64,000 bases of DNA from Pyrrhosoma nymphula. Its lineage: Eukaryota > Arthropoda > Insecta > Odonata > Coenagrionidae. The notes beneath the pieces were generated by a model. The model saw only the letters and a program-made list of their open reading frames with translations. It ran no database searches and was not told where the DNA came from. The translations under genes and the position numbers were made by a program. Shown piece after piece: positions 35,040-47,820 of this stretch (position 1 is its first letter; each line of letters opens with the position of its first letter). Location: contig OY754339.1 of NCBI GenBank assembly GCA_963573305.1, positions 9,533,941 to 9,597,940 of the forward strand, in the 5' to 3' direction.

Positions 35040-35390
35040 AACCTTTCATCCCATTTCACCCCGGCGAGGAATGAAAACTCCATCCATCCCTCAATATTGC
35101 TTCCAACGGCGCCTCCGTCTGTTTTCGTTTTATTGCTTTCTTCTCTCCCCCGTTCCTTTTAACGTTTTGAATACCTATCGCCCTTCTTTTTCTCTCTTTG
35201 CGCTTCCCGCTCTTCATTTGGATCCGAATGGCGGGCGGCGCCCTCGTCAGTCGCTCGCGAAAACCCCACATCGCCGCACGCTCTTCATATGTCTTCCTAA
35301 TCTCCCCCACCCAGCCTCTCACCCCCTTTCTATGTCTCTTCCTTCCCCACCCCGTCTCCTCTCCTCCTGTTGTGCTCAACAAGAGTGCCT
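35040..35390. other. Pyrimidine-skewed, GC-richer island
   Basis: C+T-rich plus strand with CpGs; open frames of 108 and 117 codons overlap on opposite strands, as expected from skew. No family recognised. Confidence 0.45.
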
Positions 35391-36904
35391 GTGCTCGGAA
35401 AGCAATCGAGCATCCATAGAGTAATTTGGTTTCGTCTAAAAATGACTCAAATATAATTTTATTCCAGTTTTGGCTATTTCTTGAAGAACGTGTTCTCCAT
35501 TTGTTATGAAAACCAAATCATACCTATTCACGTTATTTTTATTCTCAAAGAAGACGTAAAATTACGCGATGATAAATGAGAAACGTAGTGGAAAAAGTAT
35601 TTGTCTATCTACGCTTATAGAATGAGTTTCTTAATAGACACACGAAGCGTCCACTTGAGGCAAGTTATTTGTCTTCGCCCAGACGAATTCCTTTTCCAAT
35701 TCTCAAATAATTAATTCACAAGATGATTTGGAAATCGTACGCTATAGGCTTCTGAAGACTGTCAAGAAGGCAGCTGTGACGGATTTGAAACGAACGCCTA
35801 GAGGCGAGCATAAGCTAGTTAATCCCGACCGGCCGCATCGGAGAACGGCAGTTGTGACGCAAGGCTTCTAACTTTCAACATGGCGCGCTTTACCCTTCTC
35901 TCAAAACGCCTTTGACATTAAAGTCAACTATAAAAAAATTAAATCTTGTATTCAGGATATTAGTAATATTTCCCACAACAAACATGGTCATGCAATGAAA
36001 TTTTCGGAATAGTAGGCAACACGCGGTTGCGTGGGAATAAGTTTGGACTTCCGGCCTGAATTGTTCAGTTCGACTCCAGGAAAATTGTCTAGTTAACTTC
36101 GACTCCATAATTCCCGCTCGGGCACACTGGAAATAGGCACAAGGAATCACGAAGATTTCCCTTGTTATATCATGACAGGAAGAATACTACGGTATTGCTT
36201 CTGGCAGAAGACGGGCTTTGCCCACGGGCATTGAAACTAACGCCTTCGCTGTGAACCTCGACGAACAAAGGACTAAAGAGAATGGATGGAATTTGGGGGA
36301 ATCTTTCATCTCTTAAACTGCTATAGCAATCAAGGCACGCTGTGAAGGGCAGGCAGGGATGTGAGAATAGAGGTTTGTGAGATGCGGCTAAGGGAGGGAA
36401 AGGATTGGATTGTGGGAGGAGGCCGGGTTTTTTTGGGAGCAGAATTAAGAGGGGTTAGGGATGGGGAGTGGAAGGGGATAGCAGAGGTAGGGAAACAATG
36501 GGACACACCCCGAGTGCCAGGCACTTCACAATTCGATGGGGATGCATTTGCATTTTCCCCCCTGTCATCTGGTTTGCAACTCTCGCAGCCTTGAAAAGCT
36601 GGATGCTGGCTGCAATGGCCTCCCAGCAGAAATTATCTTCGGGGCGCTTATAGAGCTTTACTCTTATTTCTGGCCAATACGTTTTGTGCCCGAATTTTTA
36701 ATTATAGGCAAAAATAAGCAATCGCATACTTTATGCTCATTACATTACGGGTTTCAAATTTAGAAAATTTCTTAATAACGTTTTTTCTCTATAATTTATA
36801 GAATGTCGAAAAATGTCAGTCAGTCAGAGTGAATTTCTTTTATCTTGAAAAAGGTATGCATACGTTTGGCCCGGCACTTGAAATTAAAGGCAAAAATGTA
36901 GCAA
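35391..36904. other. Non-coding stretch with a purine-rich patch
   Basis: No gene recognised. The plus strand is G+A-rich at 36330-36490. Otherwise mixed composition. Confidence 0.5.
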
Positions 36905-37315
36905 GTAACCTTGTCTTTGTCTTTGCCTGGTCCCACTCATGTGGGGTCGGCGTTATCTTCTTTTATTCTCTTCCTTCAACGCCTCTTTCTCCTCCTCTTC
37001 CCATCCTCCTCACTCTCCCTCAGTTCCTCTCGCACCTTGTCCTTCCATCTCATCTTTGGTCTTCCCCTTCTTCCTATTCCCCCTATCACCTCCAATATCA
37101 TTACCCTCTTTCCCCCCTTCGTATTCTTCGTTCCGGCGCTGTACGTGCCCAAACCATCTTAATCGGCACTCTTGCATCTTCTTCGCCAACGGTCCCATTT
37201 TAACAGATTCTCTTATATAATCTTTCCTGACTATCCTTTCTTGTCACCCCACATGTCCACCGCAGCATCTTCATTTCTGTGACATCCATCTTCTTTTACT
37301 GAGCCCAAGTAATGA
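36905..37315 (-). pseudogene. LINE ORF2 C-terminus, 5' truncated
   Basis: Reading the minus strand downward from 37310: MDVTEMKMLRWTCGVTRKD, then (after a frame change) LAKKMQECRLRWFGHVQRRNEEY, a Glu/Gly/Lys-rich block, and finally KEDNADPT followed by a stop near 36945. EMKMLRW.CGVTR and RLRW.GHV.RR.eEY are hallmark blocks just before the C-terminus of many animal LINE reverse-transcriptase proteins. The terminal ADPT-stop and a short tail with repeated GACAAAG fit a 3' end near 36905. The catalytic core is absent and frames are broken, so it is a dead truncated copy. It differs from the LINEs at 23.6, 55 and 61.3 kb. Confidence 0.68.
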
Positions 37316-38339
37316 GGACTACTTAATACGTTAAAGTATTTTCAATTTATAAAGTTTCAAGAAAACGTTTTTCTTGAGTATTAAAAGTTTATTCAAATAT
37401 AATAATGCAAATTATCCAGGAAAAATAACTCAAATTTAGAGATATAGTATATGCGTATGTCCTGGCATATGCATGGATTAGAGGAAAAATGTAGCAAATG
37501 CATTTGGTCTTCTTATTGCATGATGATTGTTAAACTTGAAAAATGTCTTCAAAACATGTTTGTTAATTGTATATGCGCACAACTGATATCCATGTCTTCT
37601 ATCTTATTTATAGTATTCCGTAGCTTAATATTTTCATCCGTCGCAGAAGACATTTTTGAAACAATAAATGCAAAAATGTGGGTATCAGTATTTTTGACCC
37701 TCACAGTCAATGTGAAACCTCCTCACTGACCTTCTAAAGTGACGTTGTTAGACTAAACCAATTCTCAATTATTCAGCCAATGTGTTTGCTCTGCTTAAAT
37801 AAATTAACTTTTACTGTTGACATAGGTACTTTAGCAATTTAAAAACAAAATCATTGTCAAATATACTCAAGTAATTCGACGAAAATATTTTAACATTACG
37901 CTTGCGACACCTTTTCTCCTCTCACACATGGTCCTTGCCCTCAGCATTTCCTACCATTGTAGCCAACTACACCACCATTTCCATTGAATAAGTGTATTTT
38001 GACTTCAATTATTGCAGTTATATGACAATACCTAAGAAGAATAGGATGGAAAAGTGCATTCATTTCATTTTTTTCTCTTTGCTAAAGGCTTTTGCTTCTT
38101 AAGACCAGTTTCTCACATTTAACACCATGCGATTTCGAGTTTCGATGAAAAGAAAAACGTCATGGTAAGGTATGGTTTCATTGTGCACATTGTACAGAGT
38201 ACACTTTTTTCTTTGGGTGGCCACAATGTTAATTTCAAGACATATAAGTCATTCTACGTTGGAAACCGCATTTGAGAACATTAGAACGCGTGTTTGCTTA
38301 CTCCCTTGAAAAATAAAATTTGAACCCGATCCACGCATT
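37316..38339. other. AT-rich non-coding stretch
   Basis: No gene. A block of about 47 bp at 37904-37950 (GCGACACCTTTTCTCCTCTC, then ACACATG) recurs at 38618-38666 with small changes, a short dispersed duplication. Confidence 0.5.
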
Positions 38340-38670
38340 GCCCCGCAGAGGGAAACGGATGAGATGCTTTGACCTCGGATGCCGGAGAAAGATGAGTGGT
38401 GTGTTGGTGGGAGTTGGCAGAACACGGAGATGGGGGACATACTCTCTGGGACGTAAGGGGAAGGTGTATGGAAGGCGGTGGTGGTGGTGGTGGGGTAGCA
38501 GGCTGTGAGAAGGCGGCGGCAGGAAGGAGAGAGTCCTCGTCATTTAAAATTTCCACCTCTTGCTCCCTTTCATCGAACGTCTTCTCTAAAGCGCATCTCT
38601 CTCCCCTGAATGTACGGGCGACACCTTTTCTCCTCCTCTCACACATGCTCCTCGCCCTCTTGCTTCCCTG
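38340..38670. other. Skewed GC-richer island with a (GGT)n run
   Basis: G-rich on the plus strand to 38530, including a GGT-repeat run at about 38476-38493, then C+T-rich to 38670. Overlapping frames on both strands are composition artefacts. Confidence 0.5.
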
Positions 38671-38958
38671 CCTTCCTTTTTGAATACGGCCTTATTTTTT
38701 TCTCATTCAAATCGCTCATTTTTTTCTCTCATTTCCGTACCAATCTCATACCTCGGCACGATCCTGAATAAACTAATTAATTAGCTAAATGCGGGACCCA
38801 TCCTTTTCGTTTATACATCCATCCCACACCCAGAAACGCGTGCGAAAACGTGTGCCCACGGGATGCTCTCGTTCTTCCTTTTCCCTCCACCAGACGTCCT
38901 TTCTATCGCCACGGTCCTTCTCTTCCCGAGCGTGACTACGTGGCCCATCGCTTTCAAC

Positions 38959-39100
38959 TATATAAAGCTGCCATTCAACCTCTGTAGTGTCACCGTTCCC
39001 CACAGAACTCATTGGTGTCGCTTGCTTCGTTGCGAGCGGTGACTTCTCACGCCTCAGCCTTTCACCGCGGAAGAGCGTGAACTATTCACAGTTCTCGTCG
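38959..39100 (+). promoter_or_regulatory. Candidate TATA/initiator core promoter
   Basis: TATATAAA at 38959-38966 is followed at typical spacing by TCACCG, whose A is at 38992 (33 bp from the TATA start). Flanking DNA (38780-39080) is GC-richer with CpGs. Downstream, an open frame of 169 codons starts at 38987, overlapping the predicted start site, and its Phe/Leu/Ser-rich translation is not recognisable. No splice-confirmed gene can be assigned. Spacing fits insect core promoters, but TATA-like strings are common in AT-rich DNA. Confidence 0.25.
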
Positions 39101-42100
39101 GCGATAATTTTTCACGTTTTATTTCTTCTCGTAATCACGTTCAGCCTTGAGAGTGAATCGCGTCTTTGTACGCTCCTTTTGTCTTTTCCGTTTTTCAGCG
39201 AGGGAAAATTCCGGACGGTACTTCTTCTTGTTCTTTTCATCGCATTCTACGCTCGTTTATTTTTTTCTGCAAAATTTTTCAGCCTTCAGATGGGCTTTGC
39301 ATATCTTCTTTTTGTTCGAAGAAGGAGAGGATTTGAATTAATGCATTCAGTTTCGTCAATGTTCGTGAGTTTGAAGAAGTCATTAAGCCACAGGAGAAAC
39401 GTGGGTGAGGAATTCTTTCAGATTGTAATAGCAGGGTATAGGTTAACTGTTTTGAGTTGCGTGTCTCATGGAATAGAGAAGGGAAATTATGCGTGAAATA
39501 TTATGCTGTAAAATAAATGAAGTCCATGGGCAAGTTACGTTTTATGCCCGGTATCATTTAATATCATGATTCCCTGGAATTTAATTCTTCTTTGGAATTT
39601 AAACCGCATATAAGGGTAATGGACTATTATTTTATTTTTACAATAGAAATGTCATGTAGATAAAAAACTAATGTTGATATTTTAATCGTTGTCTGAAGTA
39701 AAGGGCTAAAGAGGGACATATTTGACTCTGTGGTAGAAAATGGACGCGGCCACGTTGCCTTGGATTTTGATGACACTTTGCAGTAAACACTGTGACTCCG
39801 TCGTTGAAAACGCAAGTGAATACACAGTTGCGTTACTGCATATTGAAAAAAAAACCGATTGTTTTTTGCGTGGAATTTTTGTAAAGCTTGTTTTTAGGCG
39901 TATAATACGTTTCATGCATTTAAATAATTGTCTGCGGAGGAATTAAATGTTATATTTGTATTCGAACCTTTAATTTACAGCAAAACAATAATTATTTCAC
40001 AACCTTATTTCAAGTTTGCTATTGTAGTAATTAGTTTTGCTATCCTTTACGTTTTCATCATTCTTATTATTACAACATTTTCTAAAAACCAGTTGTATGT
40101 TCGTCGTTTTTTCTCAAACTGTCCATTAATGACGCGGCTATATCTTTTGTGCGTTGATGCATATATTGCAAAGTATTGGTGAAATGCAGGAAACGAAACA
40201 GTTTGTTCAATACGTTTTATTACAGATCTGACAGTTTCGCGAGTTTCAATTTCGGCATGCGGTTTTAGTCTTTTCTATTGGTTTGTCTCGGTCTGTACGC
40301 TAATTCTATTTATATTAAGCTTTTTTAAGTAGTCAATTCGTGTTTCCTATGTAGTGAAGCTATGCAAATAAATATATAGTTTTTATCCTCAATATTATTT
40401 AGGCCATTCGAACCTATTAATACTTGAATATTCTTGGAAGACATACAATTATTATGAATTGTTCCTTGCCTTTGCTCATACATTTTTTTGCTCATTTTAA
40501 CCCAAGCCACAAGGGGGAAATGTCATTTCCCTGAACAAGCAAGGCATGAGTTTGAGTTCCTTGAAATAAATCAGCTCATGAATTCCAAGGTTTGGGTAGA
40601 TTATCAACGCAGAACTCAGGATTTCGGGTTTCAAAGTCTTAAGGCTGTAATTTTGGAAGGGCAAGGCACGACCTTCACAGTTGACGGTGATGCAAGCCTC
40701 GTTTACCAACTATGCCTTTCGGCGACAAATGGAATTGAAACAGGGCAACTACCTAAATTGTGTTCAGATAACTTCCAATGGACGGGGCAAATCTTGGTGG
40801 CTACCTAACTTAATGAATTAATTAACGCAGGGAATTCGTCACATCCGAGTTATCTGCAGGAGTTTGAAACATCCTTAAAATCTTATATTTCTTATGGTGT
40901 TCTCGACATATGAATAAGGCGTTTACTTGTCTTCAAACTCTTTTGTCACTAGCTATCCAATATTATCCTCTCCACTCAACTTATAAATTGTTTGCCTTTT
41001 GGCTGTATGGGCTTGAAAAATTGCATTAGCGGTGCGTCAAAACTTTGGGGTCTATCTCTCGGAGATATAAATTTTTGTCAACCGGAATGAGAAACATTTC
41101 CTCGCACATAATTGACTCGAGAAATATGTCGAAAAAATGGCAAAAATTATATTCTGAGAAGAGAATTTTGAAAGTGGATATCATTACACACATTTCAATT
41201 AATATCTTATTTCGATAAAAATTTACACCTATTTTCCTAATTATTTCTTTAGTTAATAAATATTTTCCAAAATTAAGAGTGTGTACTTTCAATATCTCAC
41301 ATCTTCGTTTTATAAACTTTTCACATTGGGGTGAAAAAAGTAAGACGTTTTCAAATAATGGAAACAGGAATAATTTCATGAACAAGTTAGACAAGTCCTG
41401 AAGTCATTAACATTATATTAATTTTGTATTTATGGCGGAGTGCTTTTGAAAAATCCCTACTTAGTATGCTTGAGTTGTGGAAAAAATGAAGAAAAAACGA
41501 CCACCTAGTGATTACAAATCATGTTTATGTTAGGGGTTTACCGTAAATTATCATGACGAGGGATTTTGTTTTGCACAAAACTATCCTTCAGATCATTATT
41601 CAAGTGAACGAAATGAAAAAAAACTATGCGTCTTGGTAGTGGAAGGTTTGGACGTTTTACCGCACACCTGCCAACTTCCAGCCTCCCTTCGTTCTCCCCA
41701 TTACGATATATAAACAATGATATCTCGACTATGAAATCCCCTCGGGCATGACTAATTCATTTCCTATTCTGTTTGGCTTCCTCACACCCTGAATTCACCT
41801 TTACAATTCCACCACTCAAGCTCTCCACCTATGCTTTACCTAGCCCCATCCTCCGTCTTTCGTTCTGGTTTCCTCAGTCGCCTCTTTGACGAGTCTGGTT
41901 TTCCTCTCTCGCCAAAAATCTAACCATCATGGTATGCAAGGTAGTTTAGCGTTTTATAACTGCGTGAACAATTCAATGAATTTTACCTCATAGAAGGGTA
42001 AAAGTTATTATCTATCTTTTGGAACCAAAATATCAGACACATTTTCCTTACTTTTCGATGTATTTGCCGAAAAATTGGACGTCGATTTCAGTAGGATATC

Positions 42101-42929
42101 ATACGTGGTACGGTGCCAGACAGACTCAGTTTTATACATAGACAAAGATACTCAGTTATTTACAGAACGAGTAAAGCAAAGGCCATACTCTTTGCTAAGC
42201 TAGAGCCAATCTCAGACGAAAAGACCTGGAGCCCCTGGGCATTTAAAATAGTCGGAACCCTCATTTTGGTTACTTAACAAAAACAATTTTTTTTATTATT
42301 AATTTTTTGACTGAACTTTAGCTTTGGAAAATATACAAGTAGACTTAGATATTAAGCATTTAAAGTAGTATCAACTGCATTTCTTAAAAACTAACAAATA
42401 ACACAAATACAGTGATGCCTCCTGAATTGTCAACAAGTTTACTATGGCCTACAATGAATTCTTTTCGGAGAATTTGACATTTTTTACAATGTCTCCTATT
42501 CTAAATGTGTTTTGCTTCTTCACCAAGCCATGGCTACCACGGAGGAAGTGTGACTCTAGGAAGATGTTCAGTTAACTTAGGCAAGAGTTCGTCGCTGGCC
42601 ATGGCACGCATAACAATATCTCTTTTCCTGAACAGGTGGTACGATCTTCCGACTCACTATAGCTCGTGGCATCCTCTCCTCCGTGTCAAATAGCCCCGTG
42701 CAGTTTCTGTCATCACCAGTATATCCCTCTCAAATGGCGCTCAATTCAACCCTGCTCTAAACAATAGTAAAAGAGCAATAGTGTCTTCCGTTTTGACCTT
42801 TTTCGAACCTTTCTCTCACAATTCACGAATGTTGCATGACATATTTTGAGTATATGCACCTGTGAAACGTGGAGTCAATCCATGAACCATACTGCTCAGT
42901 GTGTGAACTCTTCTAATTACGGCAGCAGA
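39101..42929. other. AT-rich non-coding stretch
   Basis: No gene, RNA or repeat recognised. Frames such as 40488-40808 (106 codons) and 41026-41394 (122 codons, minus) have no known motifs. Confidence 0.5.
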
Positions 42930-43520
42930 CCTCGTGGTAGGCTTTTGTTTGCTGAGCTCCCCACACCCTCCATTTGGTCCATCATTCCTCCCTTGGATCT
43001 GTCCTCCTCCTCCCTCTCCAGCACGCGTTATTATTCTTTTATCCGTCCCCCCTGTTCGCGAGAGACAACCCTCACCCGCCTTCCGTTCCCCGATGCTCAT
43101 TCCAACTCTGCAACTCGCTCCTTTGTGTCCTCTCAAGTGGACATTCATGCCATCAGATTCTCCACCACTATTTTCTCTCGTCGCTTTTTTATTGTAACTT
43201 GCGTTCCCCCCCCTTTTGCATTTATTATTGTCCTCCTTCCACGAGGAGAATAAAAAATATGCATACTCTCCACTCACCTTTCGTGTTTCACCTTTTTCTT
43301 TTCCCTTCTTTCCCCCGTTATTCTTTTCCCATATCCTTTCCCCTTCGTTCTTTACCGCATCGTCTTGACGTCCCTTTTTCTCTGCATCTCTTGAGTCGCT
43401 CTTCATCCCCCTCCCCACCCACTTTCCAACCCTGTAACCAACCCCCGCTGTCCTCATGTCCCTCCTCTCAGGTGAGATTTTTACTACTTCTTCTCCCCGG
43501 GCTCCTTTTGCTCTCCTAAC
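42930..43520. other. Long pyrimidine-skewed, GC-richer island
   Basis: About 590 bp of strongly C+T-rich plus strand. It holds the window's longest minus-strand open frame except for a LINE frame (213 codons, 42816-43457, Gly/Lys/Arg/Glu-rich) plus three overlapping plus-strand frames (135, 87 and 181 codons). Simultaneous openness in many frames is explained by scarcity of A on one strand. I therefore do not call a gene. Confidence 0.55.
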
Positions 43521-46179
43521 CCTGAAAAAATATTTTAAAAATTAAATTTTCATCCCCTTCTTTCGCTCCTCGAGTGATGTGCACGGGCATTGTTTTGCAC
43601 TCGACCCCCCCTGGCATCGTGTTGCTCAAGGGGTGGTTGAGAGAGGGAGGGAGTGTGGTTTAAGGTACTGGAGAGGGGTGTGAATTGTGACGCCGTGCTG
43701 GGTTTGTTCGATATTCAAGTTTTAATTATCGCTACTCGATGTGTCGCATCACACATGATACCGCATTGAATAACATTATAAACCTAAGGTGGTTAGATTT
43801 CTTTGATTATGTAAGGATTTTCGAGAAAATTTTGTGCTCATTTGTAATATCTATAGATAAAATTGAAAACATACATCATAACACTTAGTATTTTTTGGAA
43901 ATTTTATGCTATTTTTACATGCAAACTATGACACATGATATTTATATATATATTGATTGCATTTTTATTCTAAACTTCGTAATACATCAAACAGCTGTTC
44001 TTCTAAACTTGAAATAATATATGTATTATCATTATGATTATGATTGCAAAAGAAATTTAAAGGCATCACACCGAGTACGTTATGTGAAATAAAACATATT
44101 TCATCACAATTTGTTCCTCTCATTTCGAATACCGCGCCCTAAACTATTCGCAATATACTTTAACTAAGGAAATAAGTTTTAAATATGAATATTGTATCAT
44201 TTCCATTTCTGCCTATATGGTGTGGTCCATACATACAGTAATTGAAATGATACAAGAGCTATATATAATTTTTATTTCCTTAATTAAATAAATTCCTTAA
44301 AAATAAGAAATTTATTATTTCACATCTAGAAGAAAATCTGTGCATATGTAATCAAATTATTACGAAATATATGTCATGTTCCATCAGGCTAAGAGTTAAA
44401 ATAAGAGCGTATTGCCGAAATAAACCAAATCGGTATGATGCAATTGTTTTGACTTTTATCCATGAATCCCTATCCATCAAATTTGAGAAGACGTATATGC
44501 AAATGTTCACGCAGATCTGTACGTTGGCAAAAACAACTCCAACCACCTAAACTCATGCTTCTTCTCTCCCATTTCTCCTTTTCCTCTCCCGCGCCTAAAC
44601 CTCCCGCAATGCTCTGACTCTGTCTCGGAGGAATTCCCGCCTCCGCACCAAAGGCTGCGACGAAGGGTAGAAGCAGAAGGCGGCGTGTGTGCGCGCGAGC
44701 GGTTGCAAATGAAAATTATTCCGCGGGGAGGAAAAGTCCTTTGTGGGATGGGGACCTTCCGAAATGTTCTCTCCGGCACCGTCCAATTACGAGGCGCGGT
44801 CGGAATTTCACCCAAAAGTGGCGAATTTCGTGTGGGACATCATTTGGGTGGAGATACTTTAGCGCTCATGCAGTTAGTTCATTTTGTCGTTTGAATCCTG
44901 TGTCGTGATGCTTAGGAAGTTGAGATTACAAAGCTTAACTGAGCTCATAGGAATGGAATGTAGTTATGGTGCTTGCTTCTTCAGATATGGTTACTATGGT
45001 TCGGTGGTAAGTGAAAAAAAGCATTTTTATAGCTTCTTTATGATTTTTTTCACTTTTTCTTTTCCGTTTATTTAATCTTATTATTTTTTTTCTTATTTGC
45101 AACTAATTATAATTCCAAACCATTGTTCCCATCTTTACATTGATTTTTAAATTAGAAGTCATGTCGCTATGGGTGCTTTTCAATTACGTATATGTGCAGC
45201 ACTGTTGGAACCTATTCAGCGCAGAGCGTGTTTGTATCACATAGTTGTGACGTCATCGACGCTAATCCGATAAAAACACATCTTCACCGTAGTTCGTATG
45301 TGAACAGTTGGTGGACGAAACTTGTGATGGTTTGGAAAAATATAGCAAGAGAAACGGGAATGCCTTAGTAATATAATAATTTCTAAGATAATTGTAAGAC
45401 ACTTGACCAAAACTAATAATTATTCGGTGTTTTGTTTTTCTAGAGATGAGTTTCATCGCTTCTATGAAGAAGTTGAATTTTTTCCTGTAGTCAGGTGTTA
45501 ATATGATATTATACGTTATTGTCCTCACCATGAATTTTACTATCCAGATTCTTGCTATTTTAACTTTAACAAATTCTGTAGTACTTCGTCCTATAGTTTA
45601 AGGCTGCACAATCCCTTACCGTATTAGAGTACTGTCATCTCGTTGCCTGGATTAAATGTTTTTTTTTCTGGGTAGTTTTCTTCTGAAATATTCCTCTTTA
45701 AATTCTTTATTCCCGAGTTGAGGAAGATCACTGTGGAAAGATGGAGTAAATTTCCCTTTGGGAAACAAATCCCGTGATAATATCCAGTGTCATTGATCCT
45801 ATGCCAAAATACCTTGAGGATATTATACTATGACCCATTATAATCCTATCCTCTTGCACTACCTGTAATGCCATCCCTATGCATACACGGAATTTCAATT
45901 TTAAGATTGCATAATATTGCCGAGCTTAAATTATTATGTACCTACGGCTCAGGTACTTCACCCCTCTACAATGTGGTCGCAACATGATCAAATGCCTTCT
46001 CTTATGTGATGGAATTCCTTTTAAAGCACTCTCGTGACTCTCCTAGTTTACTCAGAAGCCGGTGATGAAGAAATAGTGCTACACTTCCGTGCTAGTGTGC
46101 CCCGTCCACTCCGGTTACAAAGTCCCGAAAGCATGGTAGAATGGGATGATGCCCTACTTTGAGGAACGACTATTACTTT
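43521..46179. other. AT-rich non-coding stretch with a skewed patch at 44.53-44.9 kb
   Basis: No gene recognised. 44530-44700 is C+T-rich and CpG-containing, followed by mixed sequence to 44900. The rest is AT-rich. Confidence 0.5.
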
Positions 46180-46671
46180 TTTCGGAAGCAATAAAGTAAC
46201 TGAATCTCAGACTGTGCGTGTCGGTACATCCCTTCTTCCCTTTGTCTCTCATACGCATTACTTGGAAACAACCCGAGAAAGAATCGGACAAAGCACGATT
46301 CTCTGAATGATATGTGAATAGTTTTACTGCTAACCTTAAAGATTTTGGTTCATCTATTCCCCCTCTCTAGTATTCTACCACTCCAAACAACCCGTCTGCT
46401 TGGTCTTCAGTCTCTTATACACCTCAATTTGAAACCGCTTGTGGAAAACTCTGGCGTTACTCAATTCTCTGGATGGTATGCGAATAGTTTTACTGCCAAA
46501 CTTAAGGGGTTAGGCTCAGCTACTCCTCGCGTATAGTATTCCATATGTCTATACAAGATTTTTGCTTTGTCTTCAGTCTTTTGTACTCTTGACTTGAAAC
46601 CACTTGAGGAAGAATCGGGCGCTACGCAACTCTCTGAATGATATGCGAATAGTTTTGATGTCAAACTTCCT
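46180..46671. repeat. Diverged tandem array, about 166-bp period
   Basis: Unit starts marked by GAAAC lie at about 46265, 46431 and 46596. Each is followed by TTCTCTGRATGRTATG or a close variant, GAATAGTTTT, and CAAACTT or CTAACCTT. The linker GTCTTCAGTCTYTT and a TTGAAACC junction also repeat. A partial earlier copy begins before 46265 (CTTTGTCTCTCATACGC), and the last copy is truncated at about 46671. Units are roughly 75-85% alike. No protein family recognised. Confidence 0.8.
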
Positions 46672-47464
46672 GGTTATATTCAAGCTGTTCTCTTTGTATT
46701 TTCTTCTCCATCCAGAGGAAAACCTCTCCCCCTGCATGTCCGCCGGAATGGGAGACTTGGCGATGGTTGTTTCTCAGTGGCATCTCGACCGCTGAGCTTT
46801 TGTCACCTTGTCACCACAGACCTTAGCAACGTCCACTACACCCACACTGCTTCCCAGTCAGGCCTCCTTCCTCCAACCTCTTCTTCGCCTCCAGCCTCTC
46901 TCTCTCTCTCCAATTCATCCACCACCAAGTGGACACGACTGTCCTCGCTGAAGATGCTCCCCCGCTCATTCATTGACCACTTTAATTCCTCCCTCCTCAA
47001 CCAAACTTCTTTCCCGGACAGGACACAGCGAGCCCTGTCCGAATCTCTTGGTGCGCTCGGGGCTAAGAATGCTTGACCGTCACGTGGTGATGACGTGGCG
47101 TAGTTTAGTTTATTCCTATCAATGGATCGGAACAAACAGGTGAAAAGGAAGCGGCTGCATAATTTCGAAGGAAATTAGAATTCCCGCATCACTGAGATGA
47201 ATTTCTACTTCAGAAAAAGTTTGGAAAAAGCAAATGATACTCATCACTTGCTTTACAATATAACACTGAAATCTTGTTTATCCTGACTATCAACATACGA
47301 TGGTCCGAACGCTCGTTAACGTGGTGATAAGTGCCCGCGATGCTACTACTTACGTACGTACGATAGTTGGTACATTGGTAATGTGCGTGGGACATTTATA
47401 TGACTAGGCTGGAGACTAGGCTTCACCATTTCTTTTCGCTTCAGCTGTTCTCGGAAATGAGATA
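46672..47464. other. Non-coding stretch including a C+T-rich patch
   Basis: 46720-47060 is C+T-rich with a CT-dinucleotide run near 46896-46910. Overlapping frames on opposite strands (46777-47076 plus, 46836-47135 minus) are composition artefacts. Nothing recognised. Confidence 0.45.
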
Positions 47465-47820
47465 GTCCCCTCAAGGTAGACAGCTGAAGAATACCTTTTC
47501 TCTGTGAATCTCATTTTAAATGCAGCTAACGTCTGTTATTTGCTATACCTTTCCTTCACAGTCTTTCAGCTCTCATCCAAGGGGATATTGTTTCAAATCA
47601 TTCCAAATTGCTCGTAAAATCCATTGGTTTTGGGTTTGGCTGTCTTTGTAAAAGTGAAAGTTCCCTCAAATCACCGGCATCCTTGTCTTCTTAAAGCTCA
47701 TCTTTTGAATAGAGCCAAAGTCTGTTCTTCACTGTACCTTTCCATTATCAGTCTTACAGCTCCCATTCAAAGGGAGGTTGTTCCAATTCATTCCAAATAG
47801 CTCTTACACTCTTGAAAAAC
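47465..47820. repeat. Diverged tandem dimer, about 188-bp period
   Basis: Unit one (core 47510-47613) and unit two (core 47697-47803) share in order CTCAT, GTCTGTT, TACCTTTCC, CAGTCTT, CAGCTC, AAGGG, and TTCATTCCAAATAGCTC or a variant. A CCCTCAA block precedes each core at matching distance. About 75% alike. It lies about 0.8 kb from the 166-bp array but shows no clear sequence relation to it. Confidence 0.75.

Noticed and set aside
38987..39496. 169-codon frame downstream of a TATA box
   Set aside because: The start overlaps the predicted transcription start, leaving no 5' leader, and the Phe/Leu/Ser-rich sequence matches no family I know.
42816..43457. 213-codon open frame on the minus strand, with 181-, 135- and 87-codon plus-strand frames overlapping it
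   Set aside because: The DNA is strongly pyrimidine-skewed, so stops are rare in many frames at once. The translations are low-complexity (Gly/Lys/Arg/Glu or Ser/Pro/Leu) with no family motif.
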